From the NCBI RefSeq assembly GCF_030014955.1, contig NZ_JAGRPV010000001.1, forward strand, positions 8,271,501 through 8,335,500: DNA of 64,000 nucleotides, read 5' to 3'. The translations under genes and the position numbers were made by a program. The notes under the pieces are model-generated. The model did not search any database. It had not been told where the DNA came from and saw nothing but the letters and a program-made list of their open reading frames with translations. Below, one piece after another: positions 50,803 through 59,632 of this stretch. The stretch's first letter is position 1. Each line of letters starts with the position of its first letter. The stretch comes from Cohnella hashimotonis. Lineage in GTDB: Bacteria > Bacillota > Bacilli > Paenibacillales > Paenibacillaceae.

Positions 50803-52152
50803 TTACCGAACGCCCGTATACTTGCGCACAAGCGCCGCCAATTCCTCGCAGTAGTCGCATTGCTCCCAACGGAACGACTCCGGCAGCCGGTAGACGGTCT
50901 CCCAAGGCAGCTCCTCGAGGAACGGCTTCAGGTTCTGCTCGACGCAGATCGCCTGCATGATCGTGCGCATCCGGAATTGCAGCGGATAGCGCGCCTCCGT
51001 AGAGATTGGCTTGAAGTACGTCTGCGCCATGTAGTCGACCAGCGCTTCGCCCTTTCCCTGCTCCTCGTGCTGGTTCCATACCTGCTTGATCTTGCCCGCG
51101 AGCAGCCGCCAAGGCGTGTCTTCGCGCGGATACGCGATGCCCATGACGGCGGCGTCCTTGTACGTCCACAGCGCCCAGGAGACGTCGTTGGTCTCGCACA
51201 GCTCCAGCATGTCCTCGATGATGCTTACCTGGAAGTCGATCTCCTGCGGATTCAAGACCAGGCCGAGCTCGCCGCACCAGACGGGCTTCTTGTACTTGTC
51301 GCGGACGGCGAGCAGCTTGGCGAACGCCTCGGCGAAGATCTGCCTGCGCCGCGCGCGATCCATCTCGGGGCTGAGCACGGCCGGCTCGTCGACGAACGGA
51401 TAGAAGTGGAACTCGTACGCGACCTGCGGGTCGTCGACGGGATCGAGCATGGAGAAGTCGGTCGTGAACGCATTGCCTTCGATGAAGATGATGTGATGCG
51501 GGTCGTGACGGCGGATCTCGGCGATCACTTTGTCGTAGAATTCGTTGAACACGACGGCATCCTTCACCAAGGAAGGCTCGTTCACGATGTCGTAGGCGCC
51601 GACCCACGGCCGGTCCCGATAGCGCTTCGCGATGTGTCCCCACAAGCCGATTACGGTATCGCGCAGGGCGCCGTATTCCCAGAACAGCGGAAGGCCGCTG
51701 GACGTATCGCAGTGCCAGTCGGGATTTTGCCCGCCGGGCACGGAGTGGAGATCGAGGATCGCGTAGATGCCGAACTGCTCGCACAGGTCCACGACATGGT
51801 CCAGATAGACGAAGCCTTCCTCCTTGTAGACGCCGGGCCGTTGATCGTCGATGAAGTATTTGTAGTTGAAAGGGAGGCGCAGCGAGTTCACGCCGAGGCT
51901 CTTCAGGAAAGCGAAGTCGCGCTCGTCCACGAATTCCAGCAGGAAGCGGTCGAAAAACGTCGCCGCGCGATCGGCGCCGTAGACGTCGGCGAATGCTTTC
52001 TTGATCATCGTGTCGGTGCCCGGCAGCCCGATCATGAAGTGCTCCAGGTTCATCCACGAGCCGAGCCCGAAGCCGCGCAGGAGCACCTTTTCGCCGTTTG
52101 CCGTGAAGTCCTCGCCGCGTACTTGCAAGAAATCTGTCAAATGATCGTTCAT
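50803..52152 (-). CDS. Glycoside hydrolase family 5 (cellulase-type), intracellular
   Basis: The 449-residue enzyme has the GH5 barrel: FLKSLGVNSLRLPFNY, AILDLHSVPGGQN, the acid/base Glu192 in YDIVNEPS and the nucleophile Glu295 in WCGELGLV. It lacks a signal peptide, so it probably trims imported beta-linked oligosaccharides; the C-terminal 80 residues are an extra helical region. It is the last gene of the minus-strand operon behind the MalE/F/G-type transporter genes. Exact specificity (glucan, mannan or a modified disaccharide) cannot be told. Confidence 0.9.
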   Translation of the reverse strand: MNDHLTDFLQVRGEDFTANGEKVLLRGFGLGSWMNLEHFMIGLPGTDTMIKKAFADVYGADRAATFFDRFLLEFVDERDFAFLKSLGVNSLRLPFNYKYFIDDQRPGVYKEEGFVYLDHVVDLCEQFGIYAILDLHSVPGGQNPDWHCDTSSGLPLFWEYGALRDTVIGLWGHIAKRYRDRPWVGAYDIVNEPSLVKDAVVFNEFYDKVIAEIRRHDPHHIIFIEGNAFTTDFSMLDPVDDPQVAYEFHFYPFVDEPAVLSPEMDRARRRQIFAEAFAKLLAVRDKYKKPVWCGELGLVLNPQEIDFQVSIIEDMLELCETNDVSWALWTYKDAAVMGIAYPREDTPWRLLAGKIKQVWNQHEEQGKGEALVDYMAQTYFKPISTEARYPLQFRMRTIMQAICVEQNLKPFLEELPWETVYRLPESFRWEQCDYCEELAALVRKYTGVR

Positions 52153-52198
52153 CTTGTACTCTCCTTCTGCTTCCGTTTTTGCTTTTACTATGAAGTGA

Positions 52199-53044
52199 CT
52201 AGTTTTTCATCCCTGTCGTCGCGACGCCCTTCGTGAAGAAGCGCTCGCCGGCGAGGAAGACGGCGACCATCGGCGCCGTCGCGAGCACGGTGCCCGCCAT
52301 CAGCAGGCCGTAGTCAGTCGTATGCTCGGTCTGGAACGCTTTGAGCCCGAGCTGCAGCGTCTTGAGCCCGTCGTCCTGAATGTAGATCAGAGGCGCCAGA
52401 TAGTCGTTCCACATGAACGTAAAAGTGAAGATCGCCAGCGTCGACACGGCCGCCTTGGAGAGCGGCATGACGATCCGCCAGTAGATGCGCCACTCGCTGA
52501 AGCCGTCCACGCGCGCGGCTTCGTTCAATTCGCTGGGCAGCGACAGGAAAAATTGCCGCAGCAAAAAGATGCCGAACGCGCTGAAGAGCTGAACGAGCAC
52601 GTAGCCGGTATGCGTGTTGTACAAGCCGAGCTTGCTCACGATGGAGAATTGCGGCACCATGATCGAATGCCAGGGCATCATGAGATTGGTCATGAACAGG
52701 ATGAAGAGGGCATTTTTAAAAGGAACTTTGAGCTTGGCGAACGCGTAAGCCGCCATGGAGCAGATGAGCACCTGCAGCACGGTGATGAGGACCGACAGCT
52801 TCAGCGTGTTCAGGAAGTAGCGGCCGAACGGAATCGTCGTCCAGACTTCCTTGTAGTTGTTCAGATATAGGGAGTTGGGGATCCAGTTCATCGGATTGCG
52901 GAATAGGTCCACGTCCGTCCGCAGCGAGGTCGAGATCATCCACAGAAAAGGGAACAGCGCCGCGATCGAGCAGACGGCCAGCGCGAGCAGCAGGAGACTG
53001 TAGAACACCTTGTCCCTTCTCTTTGTTCCGAGGGCGTTCAGCAT
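52199..53044 (-). CDS. MalG-type sugar ABC transporter permease, third locus
   Basis: From the ATG at 53044 (GGGGGAGAA upstream) the 281-residue protein has six membrane helices, the EAA loop LPSELNEAARVDGFSEWRIYW and the tail FFTKGVATTGMKN. Its gene follows the MalF-type permease by 17 bases. The longer in-frame opening to 53497 overlaps that gene and is rejected. Together they form the channel for the sugar delivered by the binding protein at 54022. Confidence 0.93.
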   Translation of the reverse strand: MLNALGTKRRDKVFYSLLLLALAVCSIAALFPFLWMISTSLRTDVDLFRNPMNWIPNSLYLNNYKEVWTTIPFGRYFLNTLKLSVLITVLQVLICSMAAYAFAKLKVPFKNALFILFMTNLMMPWHSIMVPQFSIVSKLGLYNTHTGYVLVQLFSAFGIFLLRQFFLSLPSELNEAARVDGFSEWRIYWRIVMPLSKAAVSTLAIFTFTFMWNDYLAPLIYIQDDGLKTLQLGLKAFQTEHTTDYGLLMAGTVLATAPMVAVFLAGERFFTKGVATTGMKN

Positions 53045-53061
53045 CGTTTTTCTCCCCCTTT

Positions 53062-53949
53062 CTAGTAGGTGACCCATTTTTTCTCGAGCCGGAATTGCAC
53101 GATGGACACGACCATGATGATCAGGAACAGCACCGCGGACATGGCTGCCGCGTAGCCCATCCGGTAGTGGATGAACGCTTCTTGATAGATTCGGAACACG
53201 AGCACGTTGGTCGAGCGTCCCGGTCCGCCGTCCGTCATGACCGACACGAGATCGAACACCTGGAACGAATTGATGACGGTCAGCACGAGCACCATGAACA
53301 GCGTCGGCGACAGGCTGGGCAGCGTGACGTAGAGGAAGCGCTTGAAGGCGCCGGCGCCGTCGAGCTTGGCGGATTCGTACAGGTATTCCGGAATGCCCTG
53401 GATGCCCGCGAGAAGGATGATCATGTAGTAGCCGAAGCTTTTCCACACGGCCACGATGACGACGGCGATAAGCGCCCATTGCGAGGACATGAGCCACTCC
53501 GGCGGATGAGAAATGCCGAGGGCTTTCAGAACCTGGTTGACCGGCCCGCGGATCGGGTTCAACAGCAGCCCCCAGACGATTGCGACGGACACCATGGAGG
53601 TGATCTGCGGGAAGTAGAAGGCCATGCGCAAATACCGGCGCAGATGGAGAACGGCGTTCAGGGCCATGGCCGAGAACAGGGCGAACGCCGCCGTGAGCGG
53701 TACGAACAGGAGGGTATAGACGAGATTGTTCTTGAGAGAGACGGCGAAGTAGTCGTCCTGCAGCAGCTTCTTATAGTTGTCCAAGCCGGTGAAATTAGGT
53801 TTAAGATTGAAGCCCCCGTAGTCGGTGAAGCTCATGAAGAGACCGTAGAGCAGGGGGATAAAAATAAACGCGGCGAACAGGACGAGGGCCGGCAGAATGA
53901 ATAGCGTCCCCGTCGCGTAAGCCTTGAGGGGTTGAAGACGTCTGTTCAT
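53062..53949 (-). CDS. MalF-type sugar ABC transporter permease, third locus
   Basis: The 295-residue protein has six membrane helices (first at AYATGTLFILPALVLFAAFI), the EAA loop IPEYLYESAKLDGAGAFKRFLYVTLP and the C-terminus IVQFRLEKKWVTY. It lies between the binding-protein gene and the MalG-type gene. A strong hairpin separates it from the binding-protein gene upstream, which should lower its expression relative to the binding protein. Confidence 0.93.
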   Translation of the reverse strand: MNRRLQPLKAYATGTLFILPALVLFAAFIFIPLLYGLFMSFTDYGGFNLKPNFTGLDNYKKLLQDDYFAVSLKNNLVYTLLFVPLTAAFALFSAMALNAVLHLRRYLRMAFYFPQITSMVSVAIVWGLLLNPIRGPVNQVLKALGISHPPEWLMSSQWALIAVVIVAVWKSFGYYMIILLAGIQGIPEYLYESAKLDGAGAFKRFLYVTLPSLSPTLFMVLVLTVINSFQVFDLVSVMTDGGPGRSTNVLVFRIYQEAFIHYRMGYAAAMSAVLFLIIMVVSIVQFRLEKKWVTY

Positions 53950-53970
53950 CGGCTTAACGCTCCCTTCATC

Positions 53971-54013
53971 GCAGAGCGGCTGCCTGCGCTCGCGCGTCGG
54001 ACAGCCGCTCTGC
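53971..54013 (-). other. Intercistronic hairpin between binding protein and permease genes
   Basis: GCAGAGCGGCTG (53971-53982) pairs perfectly with CAGCCGCTCTGC (54002-54013) around a 19-base GC-rich loop. There is no T tract, so it resembles the stabilising or attenuating stems found after malE-type genes that keep the binding protein in excess over the permeases. Confidence 0.7.
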
Positions 54014-54021
54014 CAACTCTT

Positions 54022-55314
54022 TTACTTGTCGAGAATCGGCTGGCGCTGGGCCATGAACGTCTCGATCGTCTTCTTGGCGTCCTGCTCATGGAACAGGAAC
54101 AGGTCGCGCTGCTCGCCGAACACGCCGTTCACTTCGTCGATCTGCGGGATCGGCTGATTTTCGACGACGGTCTTAGCCTCGAAGAAGGCGCTGCTGCCCG
54201 GCAAGCCGGTCGCGGCGAGGAAGGCATCCTTCGTCTTGTCGTTCGAGTAGGCGGGCAGGACGCTCGACTCCGCCATGATGGAGCCGCCTTGCTCGCCGGT
54301 GGCGAACTGCACGAACTTGAAGGCGGCATCCTGGTTTTTGCTGCGCGGATTGATGCCCATGAAGGTGCTGACGCCGCCGACGGTCGTCGGCTCGTTCAGG
54401 CCTGCCGGCTGCGGCAGCAGGGTCATGTCGTATTCGATATCCGTCTTGCCGGCCGCGATATCCGCCTTCAGCATGTTCACGGTCCATTCCCCGTTGACCA
54501 GCATGGCGACGTTGCCGCTCTCGAACTGCTTGATCCAGTCGACGCTCTCGGCTTTCATCTGCTTGTAGCTCATATGGGACTGGTCCTTTTCGTAAATGCG
54601 GTCGAGATAATCGAGCCAGCCGGCGACGTCGTCCAGGTTGTCGTCCAGGATGGTGCTGCCCTTCTGCAGCGCGCCCAGCGGCGCGGTGATCCAGTCGGCG
54701 AAGTAGCCGCCCCACTGTTTGTCCGCGCCTTCGCCCTTGGTCAGCGTTTTGGCCAGCTCCGCGTATTCGTCCCAGGTCAATTTCTCGGGATAAGGAATGC
54801 CGGCTTTGTCGAAGAGCCCCTTGTTGTAGAAAAGCGCCCATTGGGAAGTGCGGTACGGCAGCGCATAATACTTGCCGTCCGTCAGCACGTTGGTGATATC
54901 CTGGTAGCTCGGACCGTACGCGCCGATGTCCATGTTCGCCTGCTTGATGCGGTCCGTGAGATCGACGAGCTGGTTTTTGGAAGCGTACAGTCCGAGTCCG
55001 GCCGTGCCGTTCATGCTGTAGACGTCCATCTCGGAGCCGCCGGACAGGTTGGTCATGATCTTGGTGTTATACTCGTCCGCGTCGTTGCTGTAGGTGTTCA
55101 TTTTGACTTCGATGTCGGCGTTCTGGGCGTTGAAAGCGTCCACAATCTTTTGCATGTAGTCGGCTTCGTCCGTCCAGGTGTAATACTCCAGCGTGACCTT
55201 CTCTTGATTGGCCTCGCCGCTCGCCGCATCATTGCCGTTCGAGCCGCAGCCTGCGGCGCCTACCGCGAGCGCGGCGACCAGCAGCAGTCCGGCCTTGCTC
55301 TTCTGTATCTTCAA
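54022..55314 (-). CDS. MalE-type sugar-binding lipoprotein, third locus
   Basis: The 430-residue lipoprotein has the lipobox AVGAAGCGSN (Cys23), a short linker and a bi-lobed family 1 binding fold (KVTLEYYTWTDEADYMQKIVDAFNAQ, GKYYALPYRTSQWALFYNKGLFDKAG). Size is normal for MalE/CUT1 proteins. It is first in the operon binding protein, MalF, MalG, GH5. The divergent gene pair encodes a kinase and response regulator that likely control this promoter. Confidence 0.92.
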   Translation of the reverse strand: MKIQKSKAGLLLVAALAVGAAGCGSNGNDAASGEANQEKVTLEYYTWTDEADYMQKIVDAFNAQNADIEVKMNTYSNDADEYNTKIMTNLSGGSEMDVYSMNGTAGLGLYASKNQLVDLTDRIKQANMDIGAYGPSYQDITNVLTDGKYYALPYRTSQWALFYNKGLFDKAGIPYPEKLTWDEYAELAKTLTKGEGADKQWGGYFADWITAPLGALQKGSTILDDNLDDVAGWLDYLDRIYEKDQSHMSYKQMKAESVDWIKQFESGNVAMLVNGEWTVNMLKADIAAGKTDIEYDMTLLPQPAGLNEPTTVGGVSTFMGINPRSKNQDAAFKFVQFATGEQGGSIMAESSVLPAYSNDKTKDAFLAATGLPGSSAFFEAKTVVENQPIPQIDEVNGVFGEQRDLFLFHEQDAKKTIETFMAQRQPILDK

Positions 55315-55586
55315 GTGAACCCCTCCAGCGTTTAATTGGTGATGTCTCCATACTAGACCGAACGCTGCGCGCGCATAAGGTTGATCTTTTATCAGCCGCC
55401 CGCGGGCAGGCTTCCTGCTGCGAGACCGCGCAGGGCGGGAGACGGAGCCGCTCAGGCAGCGCTTCGAGCAGGCGGGGAGAAACGAGCAGGGGGATAAAAC
55501 TTCAACCTTTCCGCATGGCTCGGAAGTGTTTACAATAGATCAAATTGGACAAAAATAACGCAGGCAAACGCAAAGGATTGAGCGTC

Positions 55587-57113
55587 ATGTTCATCTTCTT
55601 TATGTTTATCCTCTTTATCGCGATCGCGGTCTTCTGCCTGACCCAGCAGAAATACACGAAGGCGACGCTGCTCATGCTGGGCATGGGGCTTTCTTTCCTG
55701 CTGGTCGTCAGCGCGATCATGACCTATATGTCCAAGGACGCTTATTATTACTATAGCCTGTACGACTATTTCGGCATCAGCCGCAGCGTCCAGAACCAAT
55801 TGATGTTTTTGCCGGTCTCCCGCTACTTGCTTATTCGCATCCTGAACTTTTTCGCGATGGCGTTTTTGTATACGGGTCTGTGCTCCGCGATTTATTTCGC
55901 GTTCAGCGTGTCTCCGCGGACCGGGCGGCGGATCTTGCCGCTGCTCGCCATCCCCTGCGCCGTACAGGTCGTGCTGTACGATCCGTCCTTTTATACTGGC
56001 CTGTATTATCGGCTTTATCCCGCGCGCATGACCGCCCGGGGCTTCATATCGGCCTACGAAGCGGTCCATCATGTCACCTTCGCGGTCAATACGCTGTATA
56101 TCGCGGCGGGCATTTTCCTCATGGCCTACGCCTGGTTCGACGCGCCCAAGGTCCGGCAGATCCGCAGCAACATCGGGATGATCCTCATCAGCTACGTTTC
56201 GCTGCAGGTTACCTATTACTACGTGAACTTCTGGGCGCCGGACGTCCTGATCACGGTGTCGAAGGCGGCAAGGTTCATCCGGTTCAAGCCGATCAACCTC
56301 GTCGGCAAGCCGTCGATGTACGCGCTGCTCCCTTATATCGCGGGCTTCTGCCTGTTCATCAGCCTGTACGGTATCTACAAGTACGCGCGCATCCAGAACC
56401 GCATCCGCAACCAGGAGACGGTCATCTCCCGCAATATCGACTCGGCGGTGCTGACCTCGCGGGTATTCAGCCACTATATGAAAAACGAGCTGCTCGCCAT
56501 CATGGCGCAGACGGAGTTTCTCGAGGCGATGGTGGACAAGTCGCCGGACATCGTTCAGGAAGTCCGCGTCATCGAGGAACGGTGCCGGAGCATCTATGAT
56601 AGACTGGATGTCGTGCATCAGAAGACGCTGAAGTCCAAAATGGAGCTGGAGCCGGTCGACCTGCAGGAGCTGGTGGCCGATACGCTTGGCGAGATGAAGC
56701 TCGCGCTGAAGCACATCAACGTGAGCTACGTGCCGGGACCGCAGCAGCTGACGCTGATGGCGGACCGTTACTATTTTTCGCAGGCGCTTGAAAATATATT
56801 GTCCAACGCAGCGGACGCCTTGGCGCATGTGCCGGAGAACTCAAGACGGATCGAGATCGAGATTCAGCGCAAAAACAAGTGGGTGGAGCTGATCGTCCGG
56901 GACAACGGCACCGGCATCGAGGCGGCGCAGCTCGAGCAGATTTTCCAGCCGTTTTTCTCCTCCAAGCCGACGGCGACGAACTGGGGAATGGGCCTGTCGC
57001 TCTGCCACGCCATCGTCACCACGCACGGCGGCAAGATCGCCGCGGACAGCAAGCCGGGAGAGGGAAGCGCGTTCCGCATCGTCATGCCTTTGCTCCGGAC
57101 TTCCAAGCGATAG
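55587..57113 (+). CDS. Seven-transmembrane sensor histidine kinase
   Basis: From the ATG at 55587 (AAAGGA nine bases upstream; a TTG at 55545 lacks a site) the protein has 508 residues. Seven hydrophobic segments fill the first 280 residues, from MFIFFMFILFIAIAVF to LPYIAGFCLFISLYG, then a kinase core with His in SRVFSHYMKNELLAI and an ATPase domain with LENILSNAADAL, VRDNGTGIE and NWGMGLSLCHAI. There is no large extracellular sensor, so the signal is read within the membrane or through a partner. It lies divergent from the sugar-transport operon and 15 bases before its response regulator. Confidence 0.88.
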   Translation: MFIFFMFILFIAIAVFCLTQQKYTKATLLMLGMGLSFLLVVSAIMTYMSKDAYYYYSLYDYFGISRSVQNQLMFLPVSRYLLIRILNFFAMAFLYTGLCSAIYFAFSVSPRTGRRILPLLAIPCAVQVVLYDPSFYTGLYYRLYPARMTARGFISAYEAVHHVTFAVNTLYIAAGIFLMAYAWFDAPKVRQIRSNIGMILISYVSLQVTYYYVNFWAPDVLITVSKAARFIRFKPINLVGKPSMYALLPYIAGFCLFISLYGIYKYARIQNRIRNQETVISRNIDSAVLTSRVFSHYMKNELLAIMAQTEFLEAMVDKSPDIVQEVRVIEERCRSIYDRLDVVHQKTLKSKMELEPVDLQELVADTLGEMKLALKHINVSYVPGPQQLTLMADRYYFSQALENILSNAADALAHVPENSRRIEIEIQRKNKWVELIVRDNGTGIEAAQLEQIFQPFFSSKPTATNWGMGLSLCHAIVTTHGGKIAADSKPGEGSAFRIVMPLLRTSKR

Positions 57114-57128
57114 GGGGAAGCAGACATC

Positions 57129-57848
57129 ATGAGCGAGCCGATCATCAAGGTGCTCATCGTAGAAGACGACAATCTCATCGCCAAGCGCTATCAGATGATC
57201 CTGTCCAAGGATCCGCAGATCGCGTGCGTCGGGCGGGCGGCCAGCGGCTACGAAGGGACGATGCTCGCGGCGCTGTACCGGCCGGATATCATCCTCATGG
57301 ACATCGAACTGGAGGACAAGCAGGCGGGCATGCGGGCGACGTCGGAGATTTTGGCGTATATGCCGGAGATCAAAGTCGTCATGCTGACCGTGTGCGAGAC
57401 CGACGACGCCGTGTTCCGCGCCTTCGAGCTGGGCGTCACCAACTATCTGCTCAAGAACATGCCGGCCGACGCCATCCTGAGCGCCGTCAAGGACGCCTAC
57501 TACGACATGCCCTCGCTGCACGCCAACATCGCCGGCAAGATTACGCGCGAGTTCAAGCGCATCAAGACGGCCGAAGACAGCCTGCTGCGCAATTTTCATA
57601 TTCTCACCATGCTCACGCCGACCGAGCTCGAGGTGCTAGACCTGCTGCTCAAGGACTACAACCGCCAGGAGATCTGCAAGATGCGCCACGTCGAGCCTTC
57701 GACGCTCAAGTCGCAGGTGCACAGCATCCTGAAGAAATTCGGCAAGGACAGCGTGCAGGAGGTGACCGCCGTCCTGCGCGAGCTGCACATTCCCGAGATT
57801 CTCGCACAGCGGAAGGGGAGCCTGCCGGTGCGGCAGAGCACGGAGTGA
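57129..57848 (+). CDS. NarL-like response regulator
   Basis: The 239-residue product has a receiver domain (VLIVEDDNLIAKRY, phosphoacceptor in DIILMDIELEDKQ, Lys in YLLKNMP) and a C-terminal helix-turn-helix of LuxR/NarL type (LTPTELEVLDLLLKDYNRQEICKMRHVEPSTLKSQVHSILKKFG region, about 160-215). It follows the seven-transmembrane kinase with an AGGGGGAAG site and very likely activates the divergent MalEFG/GH5 operon. A terminator follows. Confidence 0.9.
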   Translation: MSEPIIKVLIVEDDNLIAKRYQMILSKDPQIACVGRAASGYEGTMLAALYRPDIILMDIELEDKQAGMRATSEILAYMPEIKVVMLTVCETDDAVFRAFELGVTNYLLKNMPADAILSAVKDAYYDMPSLHANIAGKITREFKRIKTAEDSLLRNFHILTMLTPTELEVLDLLLKDYNRQEICKMRHVEPSTLKSQVHSILKKFGKDSVQEVTAVLRELHIPEILAQRKGSLPVRQSTE

Positions 57849-57904
57849 GGCGAAAGGTTGGGAGCAATCCTGTTCGGGCGCCAAGCGAGCCGCCCGACCG
57901 ATAG

Positions 57905-57945
57905 CCGTCCCGCAAGTCCGATTACGGACTGCGGGGCGGTTTTTG
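57905..57945 (+). terminator. Terminator of the kinase-regulator operon
   Basis: CCGTCCCGCAAGTCCG pairs with CGGACTGCGGGGCGG with one bulge, followed by five T residues. The remaining sequence up to the next gene at 58241 (about 300 bases) shows no further gene and no confident promoter. Confidence 0.85.
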
Positions 57946-58240
57946 TTTGTGAGGCAGGCAGGATCGAGCGGAGGGAGGAGCGTTTGGGCGCCTTGCGCAT
58001 GGAGGGGCTCGTCGTTCCTAAGTAGGAACAACTTCGGCCGGCCTTGCGCAATGAACGCCTTCATGCAGCCGATCCACACCGATACAAAACCACGTCACAC
58101 GCGGTGTATGGTACGAAAGTCTACCTAACGATACCCTCCAACGATCACCAATTGATAACACTTACGAGTGAGGCGTTCGATTTCCAATCCCCTTACAATG
58201 AATTTAGCAAGACAGCGCCGCGCGCCGAGGAGGGCATCCC

Positions 58241-58723
58241 ATGAAACGGAATCGGTGGAAATGGATCGTCGCTTCGGCGGGGATCTCCCTATCGCTGGCG
58301 GCGGGCAGCATCCACGCGCAATCCGACGAAGGACGGCCTGTACTGAAGTGGTATCAGGCGCTTACGCAGCAGACAAAAAAGGGGATCGCGGACGAAACCG
58401 AAGCGCAGACGGCGCAAGCGGCAGAACGCGCGGAGAATGCGGCGGAGCGATCGGCGGCGCAGGCGGAAGCGGCGCTCGGGCAAGCGGCGCGGGCCGGCGG
58501 CGAGAAGGCCGGGGCCGGGATACGGTCGGCTGGAGAAGCTTACGCGAGCGAACTGGACGCTGCAGCCGATTCGGCCAAAGCCGAGATGCACGACCGGCTC
58601 GCGTCTTACGTGGTGGACGAGACGGCCGAGAAGAGCGATCAGCTCGAGAAGCTTGCGGCGGACACGATCTCGGAGATGACGGGCGAGCTGGACGCCAAGG
58701 GCTATGCGGCAAGCGGGAATTAA
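58241..58723 (+). CDS. Secreted Ala/Glu-rich helical protein 1 (unknown)
   Basis: The 160-residue product has a signal peptide (about 1-27, cleavage after SIHA), then a motif LKWYQALTQQTKKG and a long Ala/Glu/Gln-rich stretch predicted to be continuous amphipathic helix, ending ELDAKGYAASGN. It has no Cys and no wall-sorting or lipid signal. It is the first of three neighbouring secreted proteins that share the W-Tyr/Phe motif after the signal peptide and a signal peptidase gene behind them. AGGAGGG lies seven bases upstream. I do not recognise a family. A fibre or matrix role is a hypothesis. Confidence 0.7.
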   Translation: MKRNRWKWIVASAGISLSLAAGSIHAQSDEGRPVLKWYQALTQQTKKGIADETEAQTAQAAERAENAAERSAAQAEAALGQAARAGGEKAGAGIRSAGEAYASELDAAADSAKAEMHDRLASYVVDETAEKSDQLEKLAADTISEMTGELDAKGYAASGN

Positions 58724-58773
58724 GCAGGACTACCATAAATCGATAAAACCATAACAGAGGAGACGAATAAACA

Positions 58774-59541
58774 ATGAAACGAATCAAGAGCAAAGTAGCG
58801 GTCGGCGCCATCGTAGTCGGAATGGTCGCATCCATGGGAACGGCATTCGCGGCAACGGACGCAGGCTCCCAGCTGCAAGGCTGGTACTCCACGGCTTCCA
58901 CCGCGGTAAAGGCTGCCGTATCCGGCGACTTCGCCAACTACTACAGCACGCAGAAGACTGCGCATGCGGCTGCGGTCGAGAACACGAAGGGCCAGGCTCA
59001 ACGCGATATCCGCGATGCGGGCAACGCAAAGACGACTTCCGTCCAACAGTCGATCAACAGCCAAGTCACGCAATATACGAACCAAATCAACTCTGCCCAA
59101 GGCGCGATCGCAAGCAGCATGCCGGGCGAGTACGACGCTTTCGTAGCTGCCACGAACGGCACCGCGAACGCGGCTGTCGACGCGATCGGCGCCGAAGACA
59201 AGAAGGCGCTGAACAACGCCATCAAGAACCACAAGAATACGTACCTGAACCGTCTTGACGAGAAAGTCGGGGTCACGAAGACGCAAGCGGTCAACGCGCT
59301 GAACGTCGAGATCGCGTCGACCAAGTCCGAGCTGCAAGCGCTCCTCGCCGGCGAGCAAACAACTGCGACGGCCGAAGTTAAAGCGAACCTCGACAGCAAG
59401 ATTGCATCGCTCGAAGCCGAACTGAAGACGCTGACGGATGCAGGCGTGGCCGAAGCGAAGACCGCGATCGATGCGAAGGGCGACCAACTGCTGACCGACA
59501 GCCTGAACGATCTGGACGCGATCGTACAAGGCATTCAATAA
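58774..59541 (+). CDS. Secreted helical protein 2 (unknown, likely main component)
   Basis: The 255-residue product has a clear signal peptide (1-27, cleavage after TAFA), the motif LQGWYSTASTAVKAA, then Ala/Thr/Lys/Gln-rich helical sequence with a coiled-coil-like C-terminal third (ASTKSELQALLAGEQ, DSKIASLEAELKTLTDAG) and a tail IDAKGDQLLTDSLNDLD. No Cys, no known domain. It lies 50 bases after protein 1 and is followed by a hairpin that could end most transcripts, so it may be the most abundant product of the cluster. AGAGGAGA precedes the start. Confidence 0.72.
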   Translation: MKRIKSKVAVGAIVVGMVASMGTAFAATDAGSQLQGWYSTASTAVKAAVSGDFANYYSTQKTAHAAAVENTKGQAQRDIRDAGNAKTTSVQQSINSQVTQYTNQINSAQGAIASSMPGEYDAFVAATNGTANAAVDAIGAEDKKALNNAIKNHKNTYLNRLDEKVGVTKTQAVNALNVEIASTKSELQALLAGEQTTATAEVKANLDSKIASLEAELKTLTDAGVAEAKTAIDAKGDQLLTDSLNDLDAIVQGIQ

Positions 59542-59566
59542 TATCGCGCTGCGCCGCGAAGACGAA

Positions 59567-59595
59567 GGAAGCCCCGGCGCGGGGCTTCCGGTTCT
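59567..59595 (+). terminator. Hairpin terminator or attenuator inside the secreted-protein cluster
   Basis: GGAAGCCCC pairs perfectly with GGGGCTTCC around a five-base loop and is followed by GGTTCTTT. The short T run suggests partial termination, which would give more protein 2 than protein 3 and signal peptidase. Confidence 0.65.
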
Positions 59596-59632
59596 TTGCA
59601 GATCGATACCCGGGTACGAAAGGAGAAGCGCG

